Assembly: GCA_046293135.1 (NCBI GenBank)
Contig: JBKBPR010000010.1
Location: forward strand, 1-29,120
Direction of reading: 5' to 3'
DNA from: UBA2638 sp046293135
GTDB taxonomy: Bacteria; Pseudomonadota; Alphaproteobacteria; Micavibrionales; Micavibrionaceae
DNA: 29,120 nucleotides
Part shown: positions 16,760 through 25,547 of the stretch, one piece after another
Numbering within the stretch: the first letter of the stretch is position 1
Layout of the letters: every line of letters starts with the position of its first letter
The notes under the pieces: generated by a model
Seen by the model: the letters and a program-made list of their open reading frames with translations, nothing else
Told to the model about the DNA's origin: nothing
Database searches by the model: none
Position numbers and translations under genes: made by a program

Positions 16760-18301
16760 TCACTTCCAGCGCAAAACAGGATTACGCGCCGCCTTGACCT
16801 CATCCAGACGCTTGCGCGGTGAGGATTGCGGGAAGTTGTGGAACTCATCTTCCTTGCCCGCCTCGACATCTTCGGCAATTTTGCGCATTGTGCTGACAAA
16901 ACGATCAATCGCATCCTTGCTTTCGGTCTCGGTCGGTTCAATCAACATCGTTCCGGATAGCACCAGCGGGAAATAAACCGTCATCGGGTGGAAACCGTAT
17001 TCAATCAAAGCCTTGGCAATATCGAGCGTGGTCACGCCCTTTTCTTTTTGCAGTTTATCGGTCAACAACGCTTCGTGCATACAAGGCCCTTGCGCGGCAA
17101 ACGGCGCGTGATAGACATCTTGCAAACAGGCCAGAATATAATTGGCATTGAGCACAGCATCTTCCGAAACACGCTGCAAACCATCCGCGCCGTGCGAAAG
17201 CATATAAGACAGCGCCCGCACATGCATGCCGAATTGCCCTTGGAATCCTTTAAGACGTCCCAGCGTTTCGGGTCTGTCTTCGCGGGTTTCGAGCTTGAAA
17301 TTACCCTTATCGTCCTTGATAACGGTTGGCACAGGCATGTATTGCGCCAGCTCTTCCGTGCAGCAAATCGGGCCTGAGCCTGGGCCGCCGCCGCCATGCG
17401 GGGTTGAAAATGTCTTGTGCAAATTGATATGCATCACATCAACACCGAAATCACCCGGCCTGATCTTTCCGACCAATGCGTTGAAATTCGCACCGTCGCA
17501 ATAAAAATACGCGCCGGCCTTATGCAGAAGATCGGCAATCTCAAGAATATCTTTTTCGAACAGGCCGCAAGTATTCGGATTTGTGACCATCATCGCCGCG
17601 ATATCCGCCCCTTCAGGATCAGTCGCATACAGCGCCTCTTTGAAGGTTTCAACGCTCAGCATCCCATTGCCCTTGGTTTCCATGTTGCGCACTTCATAGC
17701 CGCACGTTGTCGCTGTGGCCGGATTTGTGCCATGTGCGCTATCAGGCGTCAGAACAATGCGGCGCTTTTTATTCTCGCCTTTTTGCTCATGAGCGCGGCG
17801 AATGGTCATCATGCCCGCCAGCTCGCCATGTGCGCCCGCAGCCGGGGACAAGCATACACCAGGTAAATTCGTCAGCTCCGCCAGCCAGTGCTGCAGCTCA
17901 TACATCAAGCCAAGTGCGCCCTGCACGGTTGACTCTGGCTGCATCGGGTGAATATGCGCAAAACCGGGAAGCCGCGCCACTTTTTCATTCAATCTCGGAT
18001 TGTGCTTCATCGTGCAAGAGCCCAGCGGGAAAAACCCGTGGTCAATGGAGTAGTTCCATGTGCTCATCCGCACAAAATGGCGTAACGCTTGCGGTTCTGA
18101 AACCTGCGGCAAGCCGATATCACCACGCGCAGCCTGTCCCGTCCGCGACGCTATGCCCGCAGGCTGAGGCAAATCAACCCCCGGATGATCCGAGCGCTCT
18201 TTCTCCCATAGCAGGTTTTCTTCATAATGAAGTCCGCGATTGCCCTCACCGAAACTGATTTGTTCTTGTCTGTTCATCTCTACAATTCGCTCCGCACTCA
18301 T
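16760..18301 (-). CDS. gcvPB: Glycine dehydrogenase (decarboxylating) subunit 2
   Basis: PLP-binding half of the split P-protein; with GcvPA it decarboxylates glycine and passes the aminomethyl group to the lipoyl arm of GcvH. The product has 513 residues. The PLP lysine is K296 in INLHKTFSTPHGGGGPGSGP. Further conserved stretches are GSCTMKHNPRLNEK at about 96-109, LTPDSAHGTNPATA and YCDGANFNALVGK. The start codon at 18301 overlaps the gcvPA stop as ATGA, with AGAGG upstream, so translation is coupled and an equimolar product is expected. A Met at residue 9 is a less likely start. It is the last gene of the gcv operon. Confidence 0.96.
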   Translation of the reverse strand: MSAERIVEMNRQEQISFGEGNRGLHYEENLLWEKERSDHPGVDLPQPAGIASRTGQAARGDIGLPQVSEPQALRHFVRMSTWNYSIDHGFFPLGSCTMKHNPRLNEKVARLPGFAHIHPMQPESTVQGALGLMYELQHWLAELTNLPGVCLSPAAGAHGELAGMMTIRRAHEQKGENKKRRIVLTPDSAHGTNPATATTCGYEVRNMETKGNGMLSVETFKEALYATDPEGADIAAMMVTNPNTCGLFEKDILEIADLLHKAGAYFYCDGANFNALVGKIRPGDFGVDVMHINLHKTFSTPHGGGGPGSGPICCTEELAQYMPVPTVIKDDKGNFKLETREDRPETLGRLKGFQGQFGMHVRALSYMLSHGADGLQRVSEDAVLNANYILACLQDVYHAPFAAQGPCMHEALLTDKLQKEKGVTTLDIAKALIEYGFHPMTVYFPLVLSGTMLIEPTETESKDAIDRFVSTMRKIAEDVEAGKEDEFHNFPQSSPRKRLDEVKAARNPVLRWK

Positions 18302-19587
18302 GCCAATACCTCTTTCAACGCTTTCGAGAAGGCCGCAATGTCTTCATCCTTGGTCATTTCGGTTGCCGCAACCAACAGTCTGTTTTGCTCCAACGGCAAT
18401 CCGGCGATAATACCTTTTTGCGCCAATATTTCGACAACATCCTTGGCATTTTTCGGTAGCTCAATCACAAATTCATTGAAGAACGTCTTGTTCACAACGC
18501 TCACGCCTTGCACTGCGGCAAGCGCATCTGCGAGTTTACAAGCCGCTTCATGATTGAGCACAGCCAAACGCTTGAAACCATCCTCACCGAGTAGCGACAT
18601 ATGCACCGTAAAGGCAAGGGCGCACAATCCCTGATTGGTGCAGATATTCGACGTCGCTTTATCGCGGCGAATATGCTGTTCCCGTGTTGAAAGAGTCAAA
18701 ACAAACCCGCGCTTACCGTCCGCGTCTTCGGTCATACCGCAAAGACGACCCGGAATTTGCCGCAAATATTTCTCACAGCAAGCAAAGAAACCCAAGTGCG
18801 GGCCGCCATAGCTCATCGGCAGGCCAACGCTTTGTGCTTCGCCGCAGACGATATCGGCTTCAACCGGAGGCGGTAAAAGTCCGAGCGAAACGATCTCATT
18901 GATGGCCACAACCAACAGCGCGCCCGCCTCATCACATGATTTACGCAACGCTTCGTATTGCTGGACATTGCCGTGAAAATCGGGGGACTGAATAATGATG
19001 CAGGCCGTTTCGGAATCGAGTTTTTCAGCGCCATCGACAATCTCGACCTCACCGTCAAAATTCCACATATAGGATTCAAGAACTTCGCGGTAATCAGGGT
19101 GAAGATGATTGCCGATCACGATCTTGTTGCGCTTGGTGACCCGCATCGCCATAAGCGCCGCCTCGGTCGCCGCTGTCGCCCCGTCATAAAGGGAGGCATT
19201 TGCAACTTCCTGTCCGGTCAGCTTGGCAATAAATGTCTGATACTCGAATATGGCCTGCAACGTTCCTTGCGCAATTTCAGGCTGATACGGCGTATAAGCG
19301 GTCAGAAATTCAGAACGCTGGATAATATAATCAACACTGGAAGGCACATGGTGATAATACACCCCCGCCCCCAAAAAGAACGGACCTTGAGGCGCGGCAT
19401 GGTTCTGATTGGCATAGGCACCAAGATACCGCTCAACTTCCAACTCCCCCTGATGCATCGGCAAATCAGCCAGCCCGTCAATAAAGGCTTGCTTGGGAAC
19501 ATCGCGGTAAAGCTCATCAACAGACTTATAGCCGCATTCTTGCAACATCGCAGTGCGGGCATTTTGAGTTTGGGGCAAATAACGCAT
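18298..19587 (-). CDS. gcvPA: Glycine dehydrogenase (decarboxylating) subunit 1
   Basis: N-terminal half of the split P-protein, needed with GcvPB for activity. The length of 429 residues is slightly under the roughly 440-450 usual for the family, with no obvious missing block. The start MRYLPQTQ is typical. GAGVYYHH (73-80), YTPYQPEIAQGTLQ (98-111) and ASLYDGATA (131-139) are the expected substrate and cofactor-lining motifs. Its own fold-type I core lacks the PLP lysine, as is normal for this subunit. The Shine-Dalgarno is weak. It follows gcvH after about 100 nt. Split P-protein is common in alphaproteobacteria and Gram-positives, whereas E. coli has one fused chain. Confidence 0.96.
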   Translation of the reverse strand: MRYLPQTQNARTAMLQECGYKSVDELYRDVPKQAFIDGLADLPMHQGELEVERYLGAYANQNHAAPQGPFFLGAGVYYHHVPSSVDYIIQRSEFLTAYTPYQPEIAQGTLQAIFEYQTFIAKLTGQEVANASLYDGATAATEAALMAMRVTKRNKIVIGNHLHPDYREVLESYMWNFDGEVEIVDGAEKLDSETACIIIQSPDFHGNVQQYEALRKSCDEAGALLVVAINEIVSLGLLPPPVEADIVCGEAQSVGLPMSYGGPHLGFFACCEKYLRQIPGRLCGMTEDADGKRGFVLTLSTREQHIRRDKATSNICTNQGLCALAFTVHMSLLGEDGFKRLAVLNHEAACKLADALAAVQGVSVVNKTFFNEFVIELPKNAKDVVEILAQKGIIAGLPLEQNRLLVAATEMTKDEDIAAFSKALKEVLA

Positions 19588-19689
19588 TTTCGAACTCTGT
19601 TTTGGTTATGTGTTTCTGTTATATTTATATAGCACTTCAAGTCTATGACTTTTTGTGATTGTGCCTTTGGCCTGATCGGCTTTCCAGCC

Positions 19690-20067
19690 TTAACCCAGAT
19701 TGGCGACGTAATCCTTGTAGCTCGCCGCATCCATCAAACCGTCAAGCTGCGAAGCATCGCTCATTTTAATCTTGGCGATCCAGCCGCCCTCACTCAAAGG
19801 CTTGGCGATCATTTCCAAATCATCCGGCATATTGTCATTGGCCTCGATGACTTCACCGTCAACCGGAGAATATACTTCAGCCGCTGTCTTTACGGATTCC
19901 ACAACGGCGAAATCTTGCCCCTTGGCTACTTTTTTGCCGATATCAGGCAACTCCACGAAAACCAGATCCCCCAGCGCTTCGCGGGCGTAATCGGTAATGC
20001 CGACCCATGCAACATCACCATCAACCAATACGCATTCATGGTCTTTTGTATATTTTAATTCAGCCAT
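19690..20067 (-). CDS. gcvH: Glycine cleavage system H protein
   Basis: Small shuttle whose lipoylated lysine carries the aminomethyl group between the P, T and L proteins. The product has 125 residues. The lipoyl site is K60 in AVVESVKTAAEVYSPVDGEV. The surrounding fold motifs WVGITDYAREALGDLVFVELPDIG (21-44) are canonical. An RBS (GGAGAA) precedes the ATG at 20067. It lies between gcvT and gcvPA in the usual T-H-PA-PB order. The L protein (dihydrolipoamide dehydrogenase) is not in the window. Confidence 0.97.
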   Translation of the reverse strand: MAELKYTKDHECVLVDGDVAWVGITDYAREALGDLVFVELPDIGKKVAKGQDFAVVESVKTAAEVYSPVDGEVIEANDNMPDDLEMIAKPLSEGGWIAKIKMSDASQLDGLMDAASYKDYVANLG

Positions 20068-20145
20068 TTTCTTCTCCTAAACTATTCGGTTTAATCGGTT
20101 TATCTTTTTTCTATACAGCGTTCACTGGGTTCATAAAAAAACCAA

Positions 20146-21258
20146 TTACGCGGCTGCCGTTGCCTTCTTCATCGATTTTGTCCGTGACGGAACAAAAGGC
20201 AAGGCACAAATTTCAGCGGCGATATTTTTTCCCCGAACATTCACCTGAATTTTCGTTCCCGCAGCCGTATAACCAGCCTGAACATATCCCAAGCCAATCG
20301 AAGCCTTTAAGATCGGCGAGTGCCCGCCGCTGGTCAGCGCACCGATTTTCTCGCCTTGCGCATTGAGTATCTCCGCACCTTCACGGGCAATGCCCTTATC
20401 GGTCAGCTTGAGCGCTACCAAACTGCGCCCGGTCCCGCTTTCCATCTCCTTTTTGATACGCTCATAGCCCAGATAACGATCACAATTTTTACCGATGATC
20501 CAGCGAACACCCGCCTCCACCGGCGACGTCGTCATATCAATTTCATGGCCGTAAAGCGCATAGCCCATCTCCAGACGAAGAGAGTCGCGCGCCGCCAAAC
20601 CAATCGGCTTGACAACCGAATGCGTTAAAAGCTTTTCCCAAATCTCTTCGACTGACTCATTAAATACGCTCAGCTCGAACCCATCTTCACCCGTATAACC
20701 AACTCGGCTCACGAACATTTCGCTTCCATCTAGCGCTTCAGAATCCATCATGTGCATATAAGGTAAATCATGTGCTTCAACACCCAAAACTTCATGCAAG
20801 ATACGTTCGCTCCAAGGCCCTTGAAGCGCAATCAAAGAGCGATCAAAATGTTTGATCATACGCACATCATCGGGCATCTGGCTCTCGATCCAGCCGATAT
20901 CCTTGTCCTTGCAGCCCGCATTAATAACAGCAAAGAAACGATCGTCCGCCACCCGCGTAATGATGAGGTCGTCGATAATACCACCCTGCTCATTGAGCAA
21001 AACCGTATATTGCGCACGGCCATGTGACTTGGATTTAAAATCGGACGGGGTCAATCTTTCGAGAAAATCAACCACGCCCTCACCGTGAAGCGTGATTTGC
21101 CCCATATGCGAGACATCGAAAATTCCAGCATGAGATCGAACCCATTCATGCTCCTTGATGACGCCCTCATTATAATAAAGCGGCATATCATAGCCGGCAA
21201 ATTCACCCATCTTTGCGCCGAGACGTCCGTGCGCTGCGTGTAATGCGGTTTTGTTCAT
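20146..21258 (-). CDS. gcvT: Aminomethyltransferase (glycine cleavage T protein)
   Basis: Transfers the methylene group from GcvH to tetrahydrofolate, releasing ammonia. The length of 370 residues fits the family. The N-terminal MNKTALHAAHGRLGAKMGEFAG, then DVSHMGQITLHG at about 48-59, and the GGIIDDLIITR segment at about 92-102, whose DD pair includes the active-site Asp, are all present. The C-terminal barrel has GLGYVQAGYTAAGTKI. The first gene of the operon starts at 21258 with a poor Shine-Dalgarno. I looked for a glycine riboswitch in its upstream region and did not see one. Regulation therefore cannot be read from the sequence. Confidence 0.96.
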   Translation of the reverse strand: MNKTALHAAHGRLGAKMGEFAGYDMPLYYNEGVIKEHEWVRSHAGIFDVSHMGQITLHGEGVVDFLERLTPSDFKSKSHGRAQYTVLLNEQGGIIDDLIITRVADDRFFAVINAGCKDKDIGWIESQMPDDVRMIKHFDRSLIALQGPWSERILHEVLGVEAHDLPYMHMMDSEALDGSEMFVSRVGYTGEDGFELSVFNESVEEIWEKLLTHSVVKPIGLAARDSLRLEMGYALYGHEIDMTTSPVEAGVRWIIGKNCDRYLGYERIKKEMESGTGRSLVALKLTDKGIAREGAEILNAQGEKIGALTSGGHSPILKASIGLGYVQAGYTAAGTKIQVNVRGKNIAAEICALPFVPSRTKSMKKATAAA

Positions 21259-21656
21259 ATTTAATTCTACCGATTTTTCAATGATCTAAAACTATCAAAA
21301 GTCATAGTACAGCTCTTATCAGGTGTCGAGTCTTTTCAAACATTGAAGGCAATAACAGAAAGCCATATTTCACAATATTACGGAATTATATTGTTTATCA
21401 CAATTGGTGAATATACATGGCAAAAATAGATATACATAAAATAGACTAAACACATGCCACTAAAAAATAAATATTTAAAATAATTATTGAAACTAATTAC
21501 GTATTTATGTCGCATAAATTATTACAAATAAATATTGAAAAAATATTTACTAAAAAAATTTACAAAATTTTAATTAATTACTTGACAGTGATATTTTTTT
21601 TCTTTAATTCATTTAAAAAACAAATAAACATATTTCTTTAACAGGGAGATCAAATT
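21259..21656. other. AT-rich divergent spacer between gcvT and prkA
   Basis: This 398-nt stretch has no gene. From about 21420 it is extremely AT-rich, with A and T tracts and an 11-bp direct repeat AAATAAATATT at 21465-21475 and 21526-21536. An imperfect palindrome, TCACAATTGGTGA, lies at 21398-21410. It must hold the gcv promoter (not identified with confidence) and the prkA promoter (21582-21610). Such DNA is often bent and bound by nucleoid proteins, which is inference. Confidence 0.7.
21582..21610 (+). promoter_or_regulatory. Candidate promoter of the prkA-yeaH-spoVR operon
   Basis: CTTGACA (TTGACA at 21582-21587) is a perfect -35. Downstream the sequence TTTAATTC offers -10 hexamers at 15 to 17 bases spacing (TTTAAT at 15, TAATTC at 17), separated by a T-tract. 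About 45 nt follow before the prkA ATG. No sigma-54 type GG/GC element was seen, although the E. coli counterpart is nitrogen-stress regulated. Confidence 0.5.
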
Positions 21657-23888
21657 ATGGCTAAACCTACTGAAATAGGTGCTGATTCTCAATTATCACA
21701 ACGCAATAAGCAGCGCCCAAACGAAGCTTTAGTATCAAACGATAATCCAGAAAAAAAGCCAGCTTCCGCTTTCAAAAAAATGAAGGCGCACGCCCAAGAG
21801 CGTAGAGAAGCATCAATGTCCCTGACAGATTTTACAGAGCGGGCAAAAGAAGACCCATCTGTTTACATGACTCCTGCGGAGAATTTAATTCGCGCTATTG
21901 GTGAACCAGAAAAAATTGACACCTCTATTTTAGACCAACAAATCCGCCGTGTTTACAACAGCGAAACCATAGAACGCTATAAACCTTTTGAAAAGTTTTA
22001 TGATGCAGAAGCAATTATTTCAAGGCTGGTCACATACCTAAAAGGTGGTGCCGAGGGCATGCTTGTGCTAAACGGGCCTGTTGGCAGCGGTAAAACGCAA
22101 ATAGCGGAAACACTTGAAAACCTTACAGAGATTTATCCTGTTTCTGTTCTAAAATGTAAAGTTACTGGCGCTATCTCGCCTTTCAACGATTCTCCTCTTT
22201 GCTTACTTGCAGATCCAAGTATGAAAGACTATGCAATCGAAGAGCTTGGTATCCACGAAAACTATTTGCGTGGTATGGTTAAATCACCATGGGTGACAAA
22301 GCGGCTTGATTATCAAAATAGTGTTATCGAACATAAGAGAAACCAGATTTCAACACTCAGAAATGAAGGGAAAGAATCAGAAGCTCTCGAACTTGAAGAA
22401 GCACTTGATGACATGACGCCTGCAGAAGAGGCCTTTGAAGTTATCCAAATATATCCTTCGCGCGAGCGACAATTGGGAATTGGTAAATACGACCCACAGA
22501 ATAAAGATAATCCTGACTTCTCTGCTCTGGTCGGACGTATTGATATGAATCGTGTAGGCGACCCAGATCCACTATATAGAAATCACCCTGATGCAAAATT
22601 TAGAGGTAAAACATTAAGCGAAAATGACCCGGACGCTTACATTCCTGGATTGTTATCCCAATCTAATGGTGGTTTTTTACACCTAGCAGAATTCCTAAGA
22701 AACAATCCCGCCATGATGAACGTGTTTCTTGAAGGTGTGACAACCGGGTATTTTACCGGTGCTGGCAACATTGGTATGCTGCCCATGCGTCAAGTCATCT
22801 GCATGACATCAAATGGCCCTGTTCTGGATGAATTCCGTTCTGCGAAAGAAAGTGATGCGGCTAGAAACCGCATACAAGAAATTAAAGTCGGTTACACCTT
22901 GCGCATGAGTGAGGAGCTAAAAATTTATCAAAAGTTTATCAAAGAAGACAATTTAGAAAAACTTCCGATAGCTCCCAAAACTCTGGATCTTTTGGCAGAG
23001 TTCTCAATAGCAGCAAGACTAAAAGATGGTCAAAATAGCGCCTTAAAACCCTATGATATTTTTACACGCGTTAAGGTTCACAATGGAGAAGTTCCTGATG
23101 GTGTAAAAGTGCCACAACTAAGCGAATTGCGCGCCAAAGCCAGCCCTAATGAAGGAATGGAAGGATTCAGTGTCCGTGATGCAAAACGAACAATGAAGCT
23201 TGCTTTTGAAATGAGGAGCACAAGAGGCTATCGTGAGGCTGATACAATAACTTTGTTAGAAGCTTTAAGAATGCGTATCAAGGAAATTGATGTAAATGAC
23301 ATATCTGAAGCTGAAAAAGCTCGACTCGGAACGCTAATTACACAATTAGAAGAGCGTAATCGGAAAGAAATGGAAAAGATTGTCAATTCAGCAATTATGA
23401 ATGCTGATAATGCGACCTGCCAACGTATTTTTGATGAATATGTTGAATACGCCAAGGCATGGATGTCAAACAGCTCAATTAATACACGAACTGGCGAAGC
23501 TCTAGATATCAATAGAATTCTAAAGCATTTAGAAGTATTTGAGAAGCGTGCGGGCATTTCGAATGGGCCGGACTTCAGAAGAACAACGGTCAACTATGTT
23601 AATCATGAAAAAGGGCTAATAGCCGATCAAAATTTCGGAAAAGAGCCTAAAGATCAAAAGTCTCCTAAAATCAGTTGGGACAGCTATGAGCCTGTTGCAA
23701 AGCTTATTCGTGCACAATTCGAAGTGGATCGAGAAAGCAGGTTGCACATTCTTAGAGCAAAAACAGAGGCTGATCTTCGTAGCGATGAAGAAAGAAAACA
23801 ATTCAGTGTATTTCATGACAATATGCGTCAAAAAGGATACACAGATACTATGGTCTCCAGAATGCTTCATCATCTCAGCTTTACCTAA
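21657..23888 (+). CDS. prkA: PrkA/YeaG-family AAA+ serine protein kinase, extended form
   Basis: PrkA proteins join an AAA+ ATPase domain to a C-terminal kinase-like PrkA domain; roles in sporulation (Bacillus) and starvation or stress survival (E. coli yeaG) are known, but the substrate is not settled. Walker A GPVGSGKT is at 140-147 and a Walker B-like GGFLHLAEF at about 338-346. SALVGRID, LRMSEELKIYQKFI and the C-terminal ISNGPDFRRTTVNYV match the family. With 743 residues it is about 100 longer than E. coli YeaG (644). The extra parts are a polar N-terminus of about 50 residues, a charged coiled-coil-like insertion at about 218-258, and a longer loop at about 298-322. AGGGAG lies eight bases before the ATG. 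Its codon use is AT-rich compared with the flanking genes. Confidence 0.93.
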   Translation: MAKPTEIGADSQLSQRNKQRPNEALVSNDNPEKKPASAFKKMKAHAQERREASMSLTDFTERAKEDPSVYMTPAENLIRAIGEPEKIDTSILDQQIRRVYNSETIERYKPFEKFYDAEAIISRLVTYLKGGAEGMLVLNGPVGSGKTQIAETLENLTEIYPVSVLKCKVTGAISPFNDSPLCLLADPSMKDYAIEELGIHENYLRGMVKSPWVTKRLDYQNSVIEHKRNQISTLRNEGKESEALELEEALDDMTPAEEAFEVIQIYPSRERQLGIGKYDPQNKDNPDFSALVGRIDMNRVGDPDPLYRNHPDAKFRGKTLSENDPDAYIPGLLSQSNGGFLHLAEFLRNNPAMMNVFLEGVTTGYFTGAGNIGMLPMRQVICMTSNGPVLDEFRSAKESDAARNRIQEIKVGYTLRMSEELKIYQKFIKEDNLEKLPIAPKTLDLLAEFSIAARLKDGQNSALKPYDIFTRVKVHNGEVPDGVKVPQLSELRAKASPNEGMEGFSVRDAKRTMKLAFEMRSTRGYREADTITLLEALRMRIKEIDVNDISEAEKARLGTLITQLEERNRKEMEKIVNSAIMNADNATCQRIFDEYVEYAKAWMSNSSINTRTGEALDINRILKHLEVFEKRAGISNGPDFRRTTVNYVNHEKGLIADQNFGKEPKDQKSPKISWDSYEPVAKLIRAQFEVDRESRLHILRAKTEADLRSDEERKQFSVFHDNMRQKGYTDTMVSRMLHHLSFT

Positions 23889-23930
23889 AATATTTTTAGT
23901 TAAAGGCAAAGCAACAAAGGAGCTGAGACA

Positions 23931-25520
23931 ATGACTGTTATCAGAGATAGGCGTCATGAACCCGCAAACGATAAATTTGGAACTGATATAGACAGATTCA
24001 AAAGGCGTGTTCTTGATCAAGTTAAAAAAGCTATTCAGAATGATATTACTGAAGGCGCTCTTAACGATATTGGAAGAGGGGCAATTAAAGTCCCAATTCC
24101 TAAGCAATTAACGCGAGAGCCATTTTTACATTTCACAGGGACTGCAAAAAACTTTAAAAGAGTTTTCCCTGGTAACAAAGGTCTAATACCTGCATTTTCT
24201 CCAGCATCAGGTTTACCTTCCGCCTATCCTGGGAATATTTCATTTGACGTTGGAGATAAAATCCCAGTCCCGAAAGGCGGTGGCGGTGGCGGCGGTGGTA
24301 AGGGCTCAGGTGAAGGCTCCGATCAAGACGCGGATGATAATGACGATTTTGTCTGGATCAATGAAGCTGATTATCTAAATATTCTTTTTGATGGTCGATC
24401 TCTTCCGGATATGACCAAACTTAAATCAAAAGACACCACTCTTTTATCACTAAAGCAAGCTGGGCAAATATCTCAAGGTCCCTTTACACGTCTGAACATA
24501 CCTATAACAAATAAAAAACGCCGACAAGAAGAGCTTGTCTTAAACAAAGGCAATGAACGACGTATTTTCGAAACACTAGCAGAACAATTTAATATTCTCT
24601 CCAAGACTGATGCAAACATAGGGGAACTCGAAATTGTCGGTATAGCGGCAGATGAGAGAAACGAAATCGTTTTAGAAAAATGTAAAGAGCTTCTTTCAAA
24701 AGCCGATCACATAAACCTCTCTGATATTAACCCGTCCGAGTCGAAACAAGTTATTGAATTGTTTCAACAGGCCATCGATTTTCTTCGGCAGAAAAATACT
24801 GAATCACTGAAGCCTGATGATCAGGAGATGTTGGATATTCTTGAGCAAAGACTGGAAGAGCAATTTCGTATTGGCTCTAAAATCGGGCGTTTTCGTGATG
24901 AGCATCTCACATACAATTTTGATAAACCAAAGCCAAAGCCGAATGCCAAAGCAGTTATGTTTTGCTTGATGGATGTATCAGGCTCAATGGGACAGGAAGA
25001 AAAAAACACTGCAAAAGTTTTCTTTTGGCTTCTGAAGAAGTTTTTAGACGCAAACTATAAAAAAGTTGATCTTGTTTTTATTGCTCACACTACCCAAGCC
25101 AAAGAAGTTAGCGAAAAAGAGTTTTTCTACGGCACGGAAACTGGCGGGACAATCGTTTCAAGTTGCTTACAAAAAACACTCGAAATTTTAAAAGAGCGTT
25201 ATTCTCTTGATGAGTGGAACATTTATAGCGCTCAGGCCTCAGACGGGGATAACGCACCATCTGATAATCAACAACTTGTCATGAAAATGAATGAGCTACT
25301 GCCTATGTTGCAAGCACATTACTACCTGGAAGTGGCCTCACCATGGCGTGGCCATAGACCAAGCGAGATGTATGGTGTCTATAACAGACTATCACAAGAA
25401 ACCAATGGAAAAGTTCAGGCGACATGGGGCGTAAGAAACGCACCCGGGGCTTTAGAAGCGTTCAAAAAATTCTTCCCGATAGGCGCAAAACCAACAGCGC
25501 AGGCCGCCCCAGGCTTATAA
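23931..25520 (+). CDS. yeaH: YeaH/DUF444-type von Willebrand A domain protein
   Basis: Partner of PrkA in a conserved operon; biochemical role unknown. The N-terminus MTVIRDRRHEPANDKF and the segment predicted to fold before a Gly-run match YeaH. The run of eight Gly at 116-123 is followed by an acidic patch. The C-terminal vWA domain has the metal-site motif DVSGSMG at 348-354, a TGGT at 404-407 as the likely second metal loop, and QASDGDN at 435-441. The product has 529 residues against 427 in E. coli, mainly through a helical, charged expansion at about 200-310. A clear AAAGGAG stands eight bases before the ATG. It starts 42 nt after prkA. Confidence 0.9.
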   Translation: MTVIRDRRHEPANDKFGTDIDRFKRRVLDQVKKAIQNDITEGALNDIGRGAIKVPIPKQLTREPFLHFTGTAKNFKRVFPGNKGLIPAFSPASGLPSAYPGNISFDVGDKIPVPKGGGGGGGGKGSGEGSDQDADDNDDFVWINEADYLNILFDGRSLPDMTKLKSKDTTLLSLKQAGQISQGPFTRLNIPITNKKRRQEELVLNKGNERRIFETLAEQFNILSKTDANIGELEIVGIAADERNEIVLEKCKELLSKADHINLSDINPSESKQVIELFQQAIDFLRQKNTESLKPDDQEMLDILEQRLEEQFRIGSKIGRFRDEHLTYNFDKPKPKPNAKAVMFCLMDVSGSMGQEEKNTAKVFFWLLKKFLDANYKKVDLVFIAHTTQAKEVSEKEFFYGTETGGTIVSSCLQKTLEILKERYSLDEWNIYSAQASDGDNAPSDNQQLVMKMNELLPMLQAHYYLEVASPWRGHRPSEMYGVYNRLSQETNGKVQATWGVRNAPGALEAFKKFFPIGAKPTAQAAPGL

Positions 25521-25547
25521 AACAAAAAATTAAGAACAGGTGATACC

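Noticed and set aside
18298..18301. gcvPA and gcvPB as one frameshifted fused gcvP
   Set aside because: Each part has its own start, Shine-Dalgarno and a family-typical N-terminus. The ATGA overlap is usual for the split two-subunit form.
21259..21420. Glycine riboswitch before gcvT
   Set aside because: I searched for the conserved tandem aptamer motifs on the minus strand and did not find them. A covariance-model search would settle it.
24283..24303. Possible frameshift in the repetitive GGN tract of the YeaH-like gene
   Set aside because: The reading frame stays open on both sides, and family motifs occur in the same frame before and after it.
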